Source of the DNA: Paractinoplanes ferrugineus
GTDB taxonomy: Bacteria > Actinomycetota > Actinomycetes > Mycobacteriales > Micromonosporaceae
Assembly (NCBI RefSeq): GCF_016862195.1
Contig: NZ_BOMM01000041.1
Span: 1 to 64,000 of the forward strand
Length of the DNA stretch: 64,000 nt
Direction of reading: 5' to 3'
In this document: piece after piece, positions 15,915-24,696 of the stretch
Layout: the number at the start of each line of letters is the position of its first letter
Numbering within the stretch: the first letter of the stretch is position 1
Translations under genes and position numbers: made by a program
The notes under the pieces: generated by a model
What the model was told of the DNA's origin: nothing
What the model saw: only the letters and a program-made list of their open reading frames with translations
Databases searched by the model: none

Positions 15915-15934
15915 CGCGTGAGGACTCTCCACGA

Positions 15935-16339
15935 TCAGGATTTGCGCCGGGCGCTGTCGGCAACCCACATACGAAACTCGTGGATCGCCTCGCCGAGATT
16001 GAGCGGACCGCAGGCGACGTCGAATCGTTCAGCCAGCACCCGGGCGACGAACCAGTCGTGCTCGCTACGGTGGATCTCCTGACCGGCGTACGTCAGTCCG
16101 GCCATGGCGGTGCCCTGCAGATCTATCGCCAGCGTCCAGCCGGGGTTGTCGAGCGTCCCGACCTGGACACCGAACTCGTGCTCCCAATCCCCGTCGCACT
16201 GCATCGCGTACCAAGCCTGAAGCCACGTCAACGGGTCAGATCCATGGCCATCGAGCATCTCCGCGTCGTGTTCGCGCACCGGATCATCATGACGAAGACC
16301 GCGCAACCGGGCGACCTCGCCCTTGAAGCACCCGGCCAT
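15935..16339 (-). CDS. Imm53-type immunity protein, orphan
   Basis: A short protein whose core DPLTWLQAWYAMQCDGDWEH and GTLDNPGWTLAIDLQGT matches the Imm53 family, named as immunity partners in polymorphic toxin systems. The first about 27 residues do not look like the family, so Met at 16258 is an alternative start. No toxin, secretion tag or WXG100 gene is next to it; it converges on the SDR with about 20 nt between stops. It may be an orphan immunity gene kept against toxins of relatives. Confidence 0.7.
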   Translation of the reverse strand: MAGCFKGEVARLRGLRHDDPVREHDAEMLDGHGSDPLTWLQAWYAMQCDGDWEHEFGVQVGTLDNPGWTLAIDLQGTAMAGLTYAGQEIHRSEHDWFVARVLAERFDVACGPLNLGEAIHEFRMWVADSARRKS

Positions 16340-16392
16340 GGCGCGGGCGCCGGCCGAGGGTGCCGCACCCTCCGTACCTAAAGTCTGATGTC

Positions 16393-16755
16393 ATGGGAAT
16401 GTACGCCTCAGCTCGCGGCTGGCTGGAGATGAAGTTCGAGCAGCGCAGCACCGCTCAGGAAATCATCACGCGGCACCATCACGAGCTCTATTCGGGCGGC
16501 TGGGCCTTCCCGACCGCGCCGTTCAACTGGACCCTGTACCTCTTCTACGGTGGTGACGTCCGGGAGCAGGAGCTCGATTGGCTCCGCGAAACGGTCGCCG
16601 AACTGGCGGCGATGCCGCCGATCGACGACGACGGCGACCGGCCCGCCGGCTTGTTCCTGATCACCGACGAACGCGCAGGCGCGACCCAGTGGCGGATCCG
16701 CAACGGCACCCTGGACGAACGCCCGGCGCCCTCCCTCGCCTGGCTCGGCGAGTAA
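16393..16755 (+). CDS. Conserved hypothetical protein (GGWAFP...NWTxYxFYGGDVRE family)
   Basis: A 120-aa soluble protein with Trp-rich conserved blocks (GWLEMKFEQ, SGGWAFP, FNWTLYLFYGGDVRE, LDWLRE, DRPAGLFLITDE, WRIRNG). I recognise this as a recurrent actinobacterial hypothetical family without known function; similar small proteins occur near toxin-immunity genes. The ATG at 16393 was chosen because the family begins MGMY; an upstream in-frame ATG at 16360 is possible. It is divergent from the Imm53-type gene. Confidence 0.65.
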   Translation: MGMYASARGWLEMKFEQRSTAQEIITRHHHELYSGGWAFPTAPFNWTLYLFYGGDVREQELDWLRETVAELAAMPPIDDDGDRPAGLFLITDERAGATQWRIRNGTLDERPAPSLAWLGE

Positions 16756-16898
16756 CGCAGAACCCGGGCGGCCGGGGCAATGGTCGCGAGTCGCGGGATC
16801 CACCGCCGCCCGGTAGAAGGCTCGCATCGCGGCGTGAACGCGCCCGCCGCGGCGGGGCGGGGCGGGCACCCGCGGCCGCGAGGTGGCACGATCGACGG

Positions 16899-17723
16899 GT
16901 GAATGGCTCCTTGTTCGCGGTCAGCGACCTGCACGTCTCATATTCGGAGAACAAGGCCGTGGCGGATCGCCTGCGGCCCGAGTCGGCGGACGACTGGCTG
17001 ATCGTCGCCGGTGACGTCGGGGAGGTCTTCGCCGACATCGAGCATACGTTGCGACTGCTTCGCGAACGGTTCGCGGCGGTGATCTGGGCGCCGGGCAACC
17101 ACGAGCTCTGGACGCATCCGTCCGATGTGGTCACGCTGCGCGGCGAGGAACGCTACCGGGCGCTGGTGCGGATGTGCCGGGACAACGGCGTCATCACCCC
17201 GGAGGACGAGTACCCGGTGTGGACCGGCGGCGGCGGTCCGGTCGTGGTGGTGCCGCTGTTCCTGCTGTACGACTACTCCTTCCACGCGCCCGGCACCACC
17301 ACCAAGGAGGAGTCGCTGAAGGTCGCGTACGAGTCGGGTGTGGTGTGCTCGGACGAGGCGCTGCTGCACCCCGACCCGTTCCCGAGCCGCGAGCAGTGGT
17401 GCTGGGCCCGACTGGCCGAGACGACGCGCCGGCTCGACGCTCTCGCCCCCGACGCGTCGACGGTGCTGGTCAGTCATTGGCCGCTGCGCCGGGAGCCGAC
17501 CGACGTGATGTGGTACCCGGAGTTCGCCCAGTGGTGCGGCACCGTACGGACCGCGGAGTGGCACCTGCGCTACCGCGCCAAGGTCGCGGTCTACGGTCAC
17601 CTGCACATCCCCCGCCGCACCGAGTACGACGGCGTGCCGTTCCAGGAGGTCTCGCTCGGCTACCCGCGGGAGTGGCGCCGGCGCGGCGACACCCCGGCCC
17701 CGATGCGCAGGATCCTGCCCTGA
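16899..17723 (+). CDS. Metallophosphoesterase adjacent to the phosphopantetheinyl transferase
   Basis: A 274-aa calcineurin-like phosphoesterase with all metal-binding blocks: SDLHVSY, GDVGEV, GNHELW, SHWPLR and GHLHIPRR. The GTG start at 16899 fits the first beta strand directly. A PPTase gene follows 29 nt downstream on the same strand; this pairing recurs in many actinomycetes, which suggests a linked role in carrier-protein or CoA/phosphopantetheine metabolism. The substrate is not known from sequence. Confidence 0.9.
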   Translation: MNGSLFAVSDLHVSYSENKAVADRLRPESADDWLIVAGDVGEVFADIEHTLRLLRERFAAVIWAPGNHELWTHPSDVVTLRGEERYRALVRMCRDNGVITPEDEYPVWTGGGGPVVVVPLFLLYDYSFHAPGTTTKEESLKVAYESGVVCSDEALLHPDPFPSREQWCWARLAETTRRLDALAPDASTVLVSHWPLRREPTDVMWYPEFAQWCGTVRTAEWHLRYRAKVAVYGHLHIPRRTEYDGVPFQEVSLGYPREWRRRGDTPAPMRRILP

Positions 17724-17752
17724 CCTTGTTCGACGACATGAAGGGACGAGGC

Positions 17753-18409
17753 GTGATCGAGGCGCTGTTGCCGCCGACGGTGGTGGCTGTCGAGGAGTTC
17801 GAGGACGTGCCGGGCGAGGCGCCGTTCCCCGGCGAGGAAGACCTGATCGACAAAGCGGTCGAGGGCCGCCGGCGTGAGTTCATCACCGCGCGCCGCTGCG
17901 CCCGGGCGGCGTTGCGGGCGTTCGGCCATCCGGACGCACCGATCCGACCCGGTCCGAAACGGGAGCCGCGGTGGCCGGCCGGCATGACCGGCAGCATCAC
18001 GCACTGCGCCGGCTATCGCGCGGCGGCTGTGGCCCGCACCGTCGACGCGTCCCTGCTCGGCATCGACGCCGAACCGAACGGCCCACTGCCCGACGGTGTC
18101 GCCCTGTCGATCACGGTGCCCGGCGAGCCGGAGATGCTGGACCGGCTCGCCCGCTCGCATCCGGACGTGCAATGGGGACGGTTGCTGTTCAGCGCCAAGG
18201 AGTCGGTCTACAAGGCGTGGTTCCCGGTGACCCGCCGCTGGCTGGGCTTCGAGGAAGCGCGCCTGGCCATCGACCCGGACCGGGGTACGTTCGCCGCGAC
18301 CCTGCTGGTGGACGGGAGCCGGGTCGACGGCGGGGCGCCCCTGAGCGTCCTGCACGGCCGGTTCGTCGCCGACCGCGGCCTCCTGGTGACCGCGGTCGTC
18401 GCGAGCTGA
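17753..18409 (+). CDS. 4'-phosphopantetheinyl transferase, Sfp/EntD type
   Basis: A 218-aa Sfp-type PPTase, which transfers phosphopantetheine from CoA to the Ser of acyl or peptidyl carrier proteins. Visible motifs are ITHCAGYRAA, GIDAEPN (Mg2+-binding Asp/Glu) and FSAKESVYKAW. The GTG at 17753, with AGGGACGAGG upstream, is preferred because the family usually begins MIE; an in-frame ATG at 17738 is the alternative. It lies about 5.5 kb from the PKS cluster and could activate the PKS ACPs. It converges on the GH43 gene across a strong hairpin. Confidence 0.94.
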   Translation: MIEALLPPTVVAVEEFEDVPGEAPFPGEEDLIDKAVEGRRREFITARRCARAALRAFGHPDAPIRPGPKREPRWPAGMTGSITHCAGYRAAAVARTVDASLLGIDAEPNGPLPDGVALSITVPGEPEMLDRLARSHPDVQWGRLLFSAKESVYKAWFPVTRRWLGFEEARLAIDPDRGTFAATLLVDGSRVDGGAPLSVLHGRFVADRGLLVTAVVAS

Positions 18410-18442
18410 CCGTCGAGGCCGGTGGCATCACCCGCGGCCGGG

Positions 18443-18480
18443 CGGTGGCGGGCCGGGGTCGACGACCCGGCCCGCCACCG
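18443..18480. terminator. Bidirectional terminator hairpin between PPTase and GH43 genes
   Basis: A perfect 15-bp GC-rich stem (18443-18457 pairing with 18466-18480) with an 8-nt loop GTCGACGA lies between the PPTase stop and the stop of the convergent GH43 gene. There is no U-tract, as usual for actinobacterial terminators. It can serve both strands. Confidence 0.75.
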
Positions 18481-18487
18481 TGGACGG

Positions 18488-21400
18488 TCAGCGGATCCGG
18501 AAGCTGACCGTTCGCGTGCCGCCGACGTTGCCGGCCTTGTCGATCGCCCGGTAGGTGATCACGTGCCGGCCCTTGCCGGTGACCTTCACCGGCTTCTGGT
18601 AGGTGCGCCAGGTGCGGCCGCCGTCCGCCCGGTACTGCACGCCGCGTACCCCGGAGGTGGCGTCGGAGCCGGACAGCCGGACCGTCACGGACCGCTTCGT
18701 GGCCGCCGTCCGCGCGCTCGCCGTCGGCCGGGCGATGTCCCGTTTGACGGTGACGACCCGTTCCGCCGACCGGTTGCCCCAGCTGTCGGTGGCCCGGATC
18801 CGGATCGTCGTCACGCCGTCGCGCACCGGGATCGGCCCGGTGTAGGCGCGCCACCCGCCGCTGCCGACGCGGTACTCCCGCGACGCGATGCCGGATGGAT
18901 CGACGGCCACCGCGAACACCACGACGCCGGTGGTGAACCAGCCGTTCGCCCCGGTGGCCCGCGCCGGGCTGGTGCCGGCGACCACCGTCGGGCCGGTGGT
19001 GTCCCGGCTCAGGGGCACGGTGACGGCCTGCGGCGCGGCGGTGTTCCCGGCCCGGTCGACGGCCGTGAACTCGATGCGCTGCACCCCGGTGACGGTGAAC
19101 GGTGCGGTGTAGGTGAGCCATCCGCCGGCGCCGGTCCGGTAGCTGATCGACGCCACCCCGGAGTCGGCGTCCTGCGCGCTCAGCGTCACCGTCGACCGGG
19201 TACCGGCCGTGGCGACCCGCGCCCCGGTCATCGGCGCCTCCACGTCGACCTGCACCCGTGTCTCCACCGGGGCGCTGTACCTCAGGTTGGCGCCCCGGGC
19301 CCGGTAGGACACCGGGTAACTGCCCGCGGGCAGGGTGACCGGCCCGGTGTACGGCAGCCAGGTGCCCGGGGTCAGCGCGTACTGCAGCTCGCTGTTGCCG
19401 GAACCACCGGTGAGCGTGAGGGTCGCGCCGGCGCCCAGCCACCCGGAGGCCGGCAGGTTGGACGTCGGCGGCACACCGTCGTAGGTGAGCGGGTCGACGC
19501 TCTCCAGCGTCGGTACCACCGGCTTGAGCAGGCCGTCGGTGTCGAAGTAGACCCGGTCCAGGGTGGTCTCGCGGTGGGTGCCGTCACCACCCGGGATCGC
19601 GAACCGGTGGTACGCGATGTACCACTCGTCGGTCCCGGCCACCTGCACGATCGAGCTGTGCCCGGTGCCCAGGATGCCCAGCACCGGGTCCTTGGCCAGG
19701 ATGACGCCACGAGCGGTGAACGGACCGTACGGGCTGGTCGCGGTGGCGTAGCCGACCCGGTAGTCCGGGCTGCGGGTGTCGTCGATCGAGTAGGTCAGGT
19801 GGTAAAGCCCGCTGCGCTTGTTCATGAACAGGCCCTCGCGGAAGTCGGGGAGCCCGGTGATCGGCCGGCGCTGGCCCAGCGAGGTCATGTCCGCGTTCAG
19901 CGGCGCCACGTACGCGGTGCCGTTGCCCCAGTACAGGTAGCTCTGCCCGGAGTCGTCGGTGAACACCGCCGGGTCGATCTGCTGGGCGCCGCCGAAGTCG
20001 GCGCGGTCGACGAGCGGGGCGCCGGAGTCGGTGAACGGTCCGGTCGGCGAGTCCGCGGTGGCCACCCCGATGTTGCCGGCGGCGCAGAAGTAGAAGTAGT
20101 ACTTCCCGTTCGCGTACGCCGCGGTCGGCGCCCAGGCGTTGGTGTGCGCCCAGCTCACGTCGGCCAGATCGAGGATCGTGCCGTGGCGGGTCCAGGTGGC
20201 CAGGTCGGTGGACGACCAGACGGTGAACGTGGTGCCGCTCCACCCGTCGAAGCCGTCGGTGGTCGCGTAGATGTAGTAGGTGTCGCCGAAGCGCACGATG
20301 TTCGGGTCGGCGTACAGGCCGGGCAGGACCGGCGAGCGCATCACCCGGGTCGTCACCGTGTAGGTGCGCTTCGCCCCGGCCGGGCCGGTCACGGTGATCG
20401 GCCGCGGCCGCGACCAGTCCCCGGCCTCGGCGCCGGCGACCGTGGAACCGGCGGCGACGGTGAACCGCGGGGCGAGGGCACGTGTGTCGGTGCCGGGCTT
20501 GACCGGCAGCACGATGGTGCCCGCGTCGGCGTCGATGAGCGCCGGCGCCTTGAGGCTGTCCAGCGTCACCGCGGTCACCATTGTCGCGTTCGGGCCGATC
20601 CCGGCCACCTCGCCGGCCGGGAGGGCCCGGTTGTAGAGGCGGAAGTCGCGCATCTTGCCCTTGAAGTACTTGTCCGCGGTGTAGGCCGAGCGTCCGAGGT
20701 AGTTGGCGGTGGTGACGCCGCCGCCGATCGAGCCGGGGGTCAGCGCGACCGCCGGGTTGACCGCGACCTGCCGGCCGTCGAGGTAGAGCGTCGCGGCTCC
20801 GCCGCCCAGGGTGTACGTGATGGTGTGCCACGCGCCCCGCGGCAGTGGAGCGCCGCTCGTGGCGTTCTGTTCGGTGGTCCAGTTACCCGAGGCGATCGCC
20901 GCGCGGTAGGCGCTGTCGCCGGTGCTGAAGACGTAGCCGTTGCCGGCGCCCGCGGACGTCGTGTTGCCCATCCCCCACAGGAAGTAGGGGGTCTGCTGGG
21001 CCGGGTCCACCCACACCTCGGCCGAGACCGTCATGGCGGCCAGCCCGGCGAGGGCGTTGTCCGGGAGCTTGACGTAGCCGTCGGTGCCGCCGAAGGAGAG
21101 GCTGCCGCCGGTGAAGGTGGCGCCGCCGCTGAGTTTGGCGTCGTTGCCGTTGCCGGAGGCGTCGGCGGTTCCGGTGTCCAGCGGGTACCGGGCGATCAGC
21201 CCGTCGGCACCGGCCGGCAGCGGCTGCGGCACGCCGGTGAGCCGGTCGAGTTCGGCCTTGGTGACCGGCAGGACCGTGCCGTGCCGGGGGCTGGCCGGCA
21301 GCTTGTAGGAGGCCGGCACCCGCCACTGCGGGTGGTTCAGGTCGTCGGTGCCGAGCGGGATGTAGCCGCGGCCGCCGTACTCGTCGACGAACAGGTAGTA

Positions 21401-23479
21401 CTTCGAGCCGGAGGTGTCGCCGGGGTTGGCCTTGAACGCGGTCGGTCCCTCCACGGCCGAGGTACCGGCGGCTTTGCCGATGCAGGAGGTGACGATCGTC
21501 CACTTCGGGTTCTTGGGGTCCCAGGCCGGGTCGGCCACGTCGTCGACCGCCACCAGCGAGTCGGCCCGCTCCTGGATGATGTCGCTGCAGCCGGTGACCC
21601 CGCCCTCGTCCTTGGTGAACCGGTGGTAGGCACCGCCCTCGGCGATGACCGTGCTGTCGATGCGGGAGGAGCCGAAGTCCTGCCACACCTTGGCGTCGCT
21701 GAAGGTCACGAAGTCACGCGTGGTCGCGTACAGCATCTTGTTGTAGGTGTTGCCGGTGTGCCCGGGGTCCGACCCGGCATAGATCTTCGAGGCCCAGTAG
21801 ACGACGTACGAGCCGAGTTCGGCCGACCAGAACGCCTCGGGCGCCCAGGTGTTGCCGGCCGTCGGCGGCGACACCAGCACGTGCCGCTGTTGCCCCCAGT
21901 TGACCAGGTCGGTGGATTCCCAGACCTCGAGGTAACGGCTGCCCTGACGCTGCGAGGAGTCCCAGGAGGTGCCGCCGCCGATCGACAGGTCGGTGGCGAT
22001 GAGGTAGAACTTGTCGCCCTCCGGGGAGCGGATCAGGAACGGGTCGCGCAGGCCCTTGGTGCCCAGTGTGGAGGCGAGAGCCGGGTTGCCGCCGTTGAGC
22101 TCCTTCCACTTCAGCGCGTCGTTGCCCTCGCTGGCCGCGAAGTAGATCTTCTCGCCGGCGACGGTGTTGCCGGTGAAGTAGGCGAACGCGTAGCCGGCCG
22201 GCGGCGACGGGGCGGGCAGCGCGGGCACGGTCGCGGTGAACGTGCGGCTGGTCTCGGCCGCTCCGACGCGGATCGTCGCGGTCAGCGCCACCTTGCGGGC
22301 CGCGCTGCCGGCCGCCGGGCGCCGCACCTCGCCGGTGGCGGTCACGGTCGCCGGGTCGGCCGACGCCCAGGCGATCCGGCTGCCGTAGCCGCCGGTCGCG
22401 GGCAGGGTGAGGTTACCGCGGGCGTCGTCGAGGTTGGCCACGGTGAGCGCCTCGGCGGCTCTGGCGGCCTTCTCGGGGTCGGACAGGTCGGCCCGTACGG
22501 TGACCGTGAAGGTGCGGGTGTCGCGCACGTCGCCGCTGCTGATCGTCGCGGTCAGGGTGACCTGCTCGTCGGTGGCCGGCCGGGTGACCACCCCGCTCTC
22601 GCTGATCACCGACGGGTCGGACGACGTCCAGGTGATCGCGCTGCCGTAGGCCGGCCCGGTCGCCGGCAGGGTGAGATCGCCGGTCACCGCGCCGGTGTCG
22701 CCGAGCGTCAGCGTCGCCGCGTCGGCCGCGACCCGGACGCTGTCGCTGATGGCCAGGCCGGCCGTCTCGGTGGCGGACAGCGCCCGGTCGTAGATCCGGA
22801 AGTTGCGGACCTGCCCGCGCAGGTAGGCGTCGGCGGTGTAGACGGACCGGCCCAGGTAGTTGGCGGCGGTGACGCCACCGCCGAGGCTCGCCGGAGTCAG
22901 CGTGACGCCGCTGCGCGTGGCGACCGGCCGGCCGTTGAGGTACGCGGTGGCCACCCCGGAGCCGTTCAGCGTGTAGGCGAGGCTCTGCCACACCCCGCGC
23001 GGGAGCGCCGCCGTCGACTGCACGGTCTGCTCGGTCGACCAGTTGCCGCTCGCGATCGACGCGCGATAGGTGTCGCCGGTGCTGAAGAGGTAGCCGTTGC
23101 CGACGCCGGCGGCGTCGGTGTTGCCCATCGCCCAGATCATGTACGGCGTGGCCTGCGCCGGGTCGACGAGCACGTCGACCGTGACGGTGAGCTGGGCCAG
23201 TCCGGCGAGGACGTTGCCCGGCAGCCGCACGTAGCCGTCGGTGCCGGCGAACTTGAGGGCGCCGCCGGACCAGGCGGCGCCGCCCACCAGGGTGCCGGTG
23301 CGGCCGTGGCCGGAGGCGTCGGTGACGGCGGTGCCGGTGGTCTGGTCGAGGTCGTAGCGCAGCACCAGCCCGTCGTCGGTGGCCGCGGCCGCGGCGGCCG
23401 GCGGCACGGTGAGCGCGACGGCCGCGGTGAGCAGGGCGACGAGGAGGTGAACGAGGGGACGGCGAACGGCGGCAACCAC
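18488..23479 (-). CDS. Secreted two-domain GH43 glycoside hydrolase with LamG and Ig-like modules
   Basis: A 1663-aa exported enzyme. In order: signal peptide (1-33), LamG/concanavalin-like domain (35-242), two bacterial Ig-like domains (245-418), GH43 five-bladed propeller (428-725), second LamG (755-960), linker Ig-like region, second GH43 (1047-1335), then four OmpL47-type repeats (1340-1663) ending each with a D-x-x-G-N-x motif. Both catalytic units look intact: Asp479/Asp608/Glu677 (LRDP, RIDS, VEGP) and Asp1058/Asp1169/Glu1215 (YADP, QIDP, REG) match the GH43 base, pKa-modulator and acid. Likely substrates are arabinan or arabinoxylan side chains. The GTG start has GAGG upstream and a LacI-type operator overlaps its promoter. 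No LPXTG or sorting motif, so free secretion is expected. Confidence 0.93.
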   Translation of the reverse strand: MVAAVRRPLVHLLVALLTAAVALTVPPAAAAAATDDGLVLRYDLDQTTGTAVTDASGHGRTGTLVGGAAWSGGALKFAGTDGYVRLPGNVLAGLAQLTVTVDVLVDPAQATPYMIWAMGNTDAAGVGNGYLFSTGDTYRASIASGNWSTEQTVQSTAALPRGVWQSLAYTLNGSGVATAYLNGRPVATRSGVTLTPASLGGGVTAANYLGRSVYTADAYLRGQVRNFRIYDRALSATETAGLAISDSVRVAADAATLTLGDTGAVTGDLTLPATGPAYGSAITWTSSDPSVISESGVVTRPATDEQVTLTATISSGDVRDTRTFTVTVRADLSDPEKAARAAEALTVANLDDARGNLTLPATGGYGSRIAWASADPATVTATGEVRRPAAGSAARKVALTATIRVGAAETSRTFTATVPALPAPSPPAGYAFAYFTGNTVAGEKIYFAASEGNDALKWKELNGGNPALASTLGTKGLRDPFLIRSPEGDKFYLIATDLSIGGGTSWDSSQRQGSRYLEVWESTDLVNWGQQRHVLVSPPTAGNTWAPEAFWSAELGSYVVYWASKIYAGSDPGHTGNTYNKMLYATTRDFVTFSDAKVWQDFGSSRIDSTVIAEGGAYHRFTKDEGGVTGCSDIIQERADSLVAVDDVADPAWDPKNPKWTIVTSCIGKAAGTSAVEGPTAFKANPGDTSGSKYYLFVDEYGGRGYIPLGTDDLNHPQWRVPASYKLPASPRHGTVLPVTKAELDRLTGVPQPLPAGADGLIARYPLDTGTADASGNGNDAKLSGGATFTGGSLSFGGTDGYVKLPDNALAGLAAMTVSAEVWVDPAQQTPYFLWGMGNTTSAGAGNGYVFSTGDSAYRAAIASGNWTTEQNATSGAPLPRGAWHTITYTLGGGAATLYLDGRQVAVNPAVALTPGSIGGGVTTANYLGRSAYTADKYFKGKMRDFRLYNRALPAGEVAGIGPNATMVTAVTLDSLKAPALIDADAGTIVLPVKPGTDTRALAPRFTVAAGSTVAGAEAGDWSRPRPITVTGPAGAKRTYTVTTRVMRSPVLPGLYADPNIVRFGDTYYIYATTDGFDGWSGTTFTVWSSTDLATWTRHGTILDLADVSWAHTNAWAPTAAYANGKYYFYFCAAGNIGVATADSPTGPFTDSGAPLVDRADFGGAQQIDPAVFTDDSGQSYLYWGNGTAYVAPLNADMTSLGQRRPITGLPDFREGLFMNKRSGLYHLTYSIDDTRSPDYRVGYATATSPYGPFTARGVILAKDPVLGILGTGHSSIVQVAGTDEWYIAYHRFAIPGGDGTHRETTLDRVYFDTDGLLKPVVPTLESVDPLTYDGVPPTSNLPASGWLGAGATLTLTGGSGNSELQYALTPGTWLPYTGPVTLPAGSYPVSYRARGANLRYSAPVETRVQVDVEAPMTGARVATAGTRSTVTLSAQDADSGVASISYRTGAGGWLTYTAPFTVTGVQRIEFTAVDRAGNTAAPQAVTVPLSRDTTGPTVVAGTSPARATGANGWFTTGVVVFAVAVDPSGIASREYRVGSGGWRAYTGPIPVRDGVTTIRIRATDSWGNRSAERVVTVKRDIARPTASARTAATKRSVTVRLSGSDATSGVRGVQYRADGGRTWRTYQKPVKVTGKGRHVITYRAIDKAGNVGGTRTVSFRIR

Positions 23480-23532
23480 GGCGGCCTCAATCAGGGGGCG
23501 GAGGCACCGCGGTCGTATCCGGCGCCAGGTTG

Positions 23533-23568
23533 CCGCAGATTGTTAACGATAACAATCACGCCCGTCAA
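23533..23568 (-). promoter_or_regulatory. Promoter and LacI-type operator of the GH43 gene
   Basis: On the minus strand TTGACG (23563-23568), a 17-bp spacer and TAACAA (23540-23545) form a good sigma-70 type promoter, with the start near 23533 and about 54 nt of leader. An inverted repeat ATTGTTA-ACGA-TAACAAT (23539-23556) covers the -10 box and half the spacer; its TGTTAxCGxTAACA core is typical of LacI/GalR sugar repressors. No LacI gene is nearby, so the repressor acts in trans. Confidence 0.8.
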
Positions 23569-23925
23569 GATATTTACATGTACGACTTCCCCGCATAACC
23601 TGCGTCGTCGTGAGGCTCGGTGATCTCGACCGGGCCGACCTCGCTGAGCACCGGCCCGGGCCCGGGCCCGGAATCGGAACTGCGCGAGAGAGGAACGCGT
23701 CAGGAGTCGCGCGCCGCTTCCGTGGCGCTTCCCCGGGTCTGATCGGCGGGCGAGGTGCTCGCCGGTCACGAATGCCGACTGCCGCAGGGCCTGAAACCAC
23801 GCGAGATGACGGCGCCGCCCAGGCAGCTTCAGATGACTTTGTCATCAGCAGGGGGGAGGGGTGTCCGTGCCGGGGTCCTGGCGGGGCCTCCCCTGCTGGG
23901 GCTTCAGCGGCTTAGCGTGGGAGAC
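23569..23925. other. Intergenic stretch before the SDR/XRE operon
   Basis: About 360 nt between the GH43 promoter and the SDR start. I see no conserved coding sequence, tRNA or clear hairpin. The last part presumably contains the promoter of the SDR gene, but no convincing -35/-10 pair was found. Confidence 0.4.
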
Positions 23926-24687
23926 ATGAACATCGAGTCACGTTCCGTATTCGTGGTCGGCGGCACTTCAGGCATCGGGCTCGAGCTGGCGCGCCGCTTC
24001 CGGGCAGCCGGCAGCGACGTGGTCGTCGGAGGACGCACCACCGAGCTACTGGAGAAGCTCACCGCGGAGGGGTTCGGTGCCGTCGAAATCGATGTCACTG
24101 ATGCCGCTTCGGTGGCCCGCGCCCGTGACGACGTGCTGCGGTCACACCCCGACCTCGACGTGATCGTCACGATGGCCGGCACCGGAGCAGCGGAAGACCT
24201 CCAGGACCCGGCGCACTTCGCCACCGCTCGAACCATCATCGACGTCAACCTGCTCGGCACCATCCGCGTCATCGACGCCTTCATTTCCCATCTCGTCGCC
24301 CGTCGCGCCGCAACGGTCGTCACCGTCAGCTCCGGAATCGGCTTCCTTCCTTTCCCGCTGATGCCCACCTACGGCGCGTCGAAGGCCGGCGTGCACGCCT
24401 ACAGCGAGGCGCTGCGCGCCCAACTCGCCGGCACCGGCGTCGAGGTAGCGGAACTGGTGCCACCGGCGGTCGCCACCCGCATCGGCAGCAGCAATCCCCA
24501 CGCACTCGCTCTGGATGCGTTCGGCGCCGAAGTCATGAGCTTGCTCGCGCAGGACCCGACGCCTCGGGAGATTCTCGTGGAGGGCGTACTCATGCATCGA
24601 TGGGCCGAGCGCGACGGCACCTACCACGACCTCGTGGCGCAGCGTTCGCAGGCGCTCGCCGCGCTGCCCAGCCGCACCAAGGGCTGA
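23926..24687 (+). CDS. SDR-family oxidoreductase (DltE-like)
   Basis: A 253-aa SDR with VGGTSGIGLELARR cofactor motif, catalytic Ser in VTVSSGIGF and YGASK (Tyr-x3-Lys). The ATG at 23926 has GGGAGA upstream and places the Rossmann motif 12 residues in; a longer frame upstream is unlike the family. It is followed after 9 nt by an XRE regulator, so the two are co-transcribed, a common actinobacterial arrangement in which the regulator controls its own operon. Substrate unknown. Confidence 0.9.
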   Translation: MNIESRSVFVVGGTSGIGLELARRFRAAGSDVVVGGRTTELLEKLTAEGFGAVEIDVTDAASVARARDDVLRSHPDLDVIVTMAGTGAAEDLQDPAHFATARTIIDVNLLGTIRVIDAFISHLVARRAATVVTVSSGIGFLPFPLMPTYGASKAGVHAYSEALRAQLAGTGVEVAELVPPAVATRIGSSNPHALALDAFGAEVMSLLAQDPTPREILVEGVLMHRWAERDGTYHDLVAQRSQALAALPSRTKG

Positions 24688-24696
24688 CGATCAGGG

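Noticed and set aside
18422..23623. A 5.2-kb open frame on the plus strand, antisense to the GH43 gene
   Set aside because: It is a third-position GC artefact: repetitive Arg/Gly/Val protein without any family motif, while the minus-strand frame has complete domains and a promoter.
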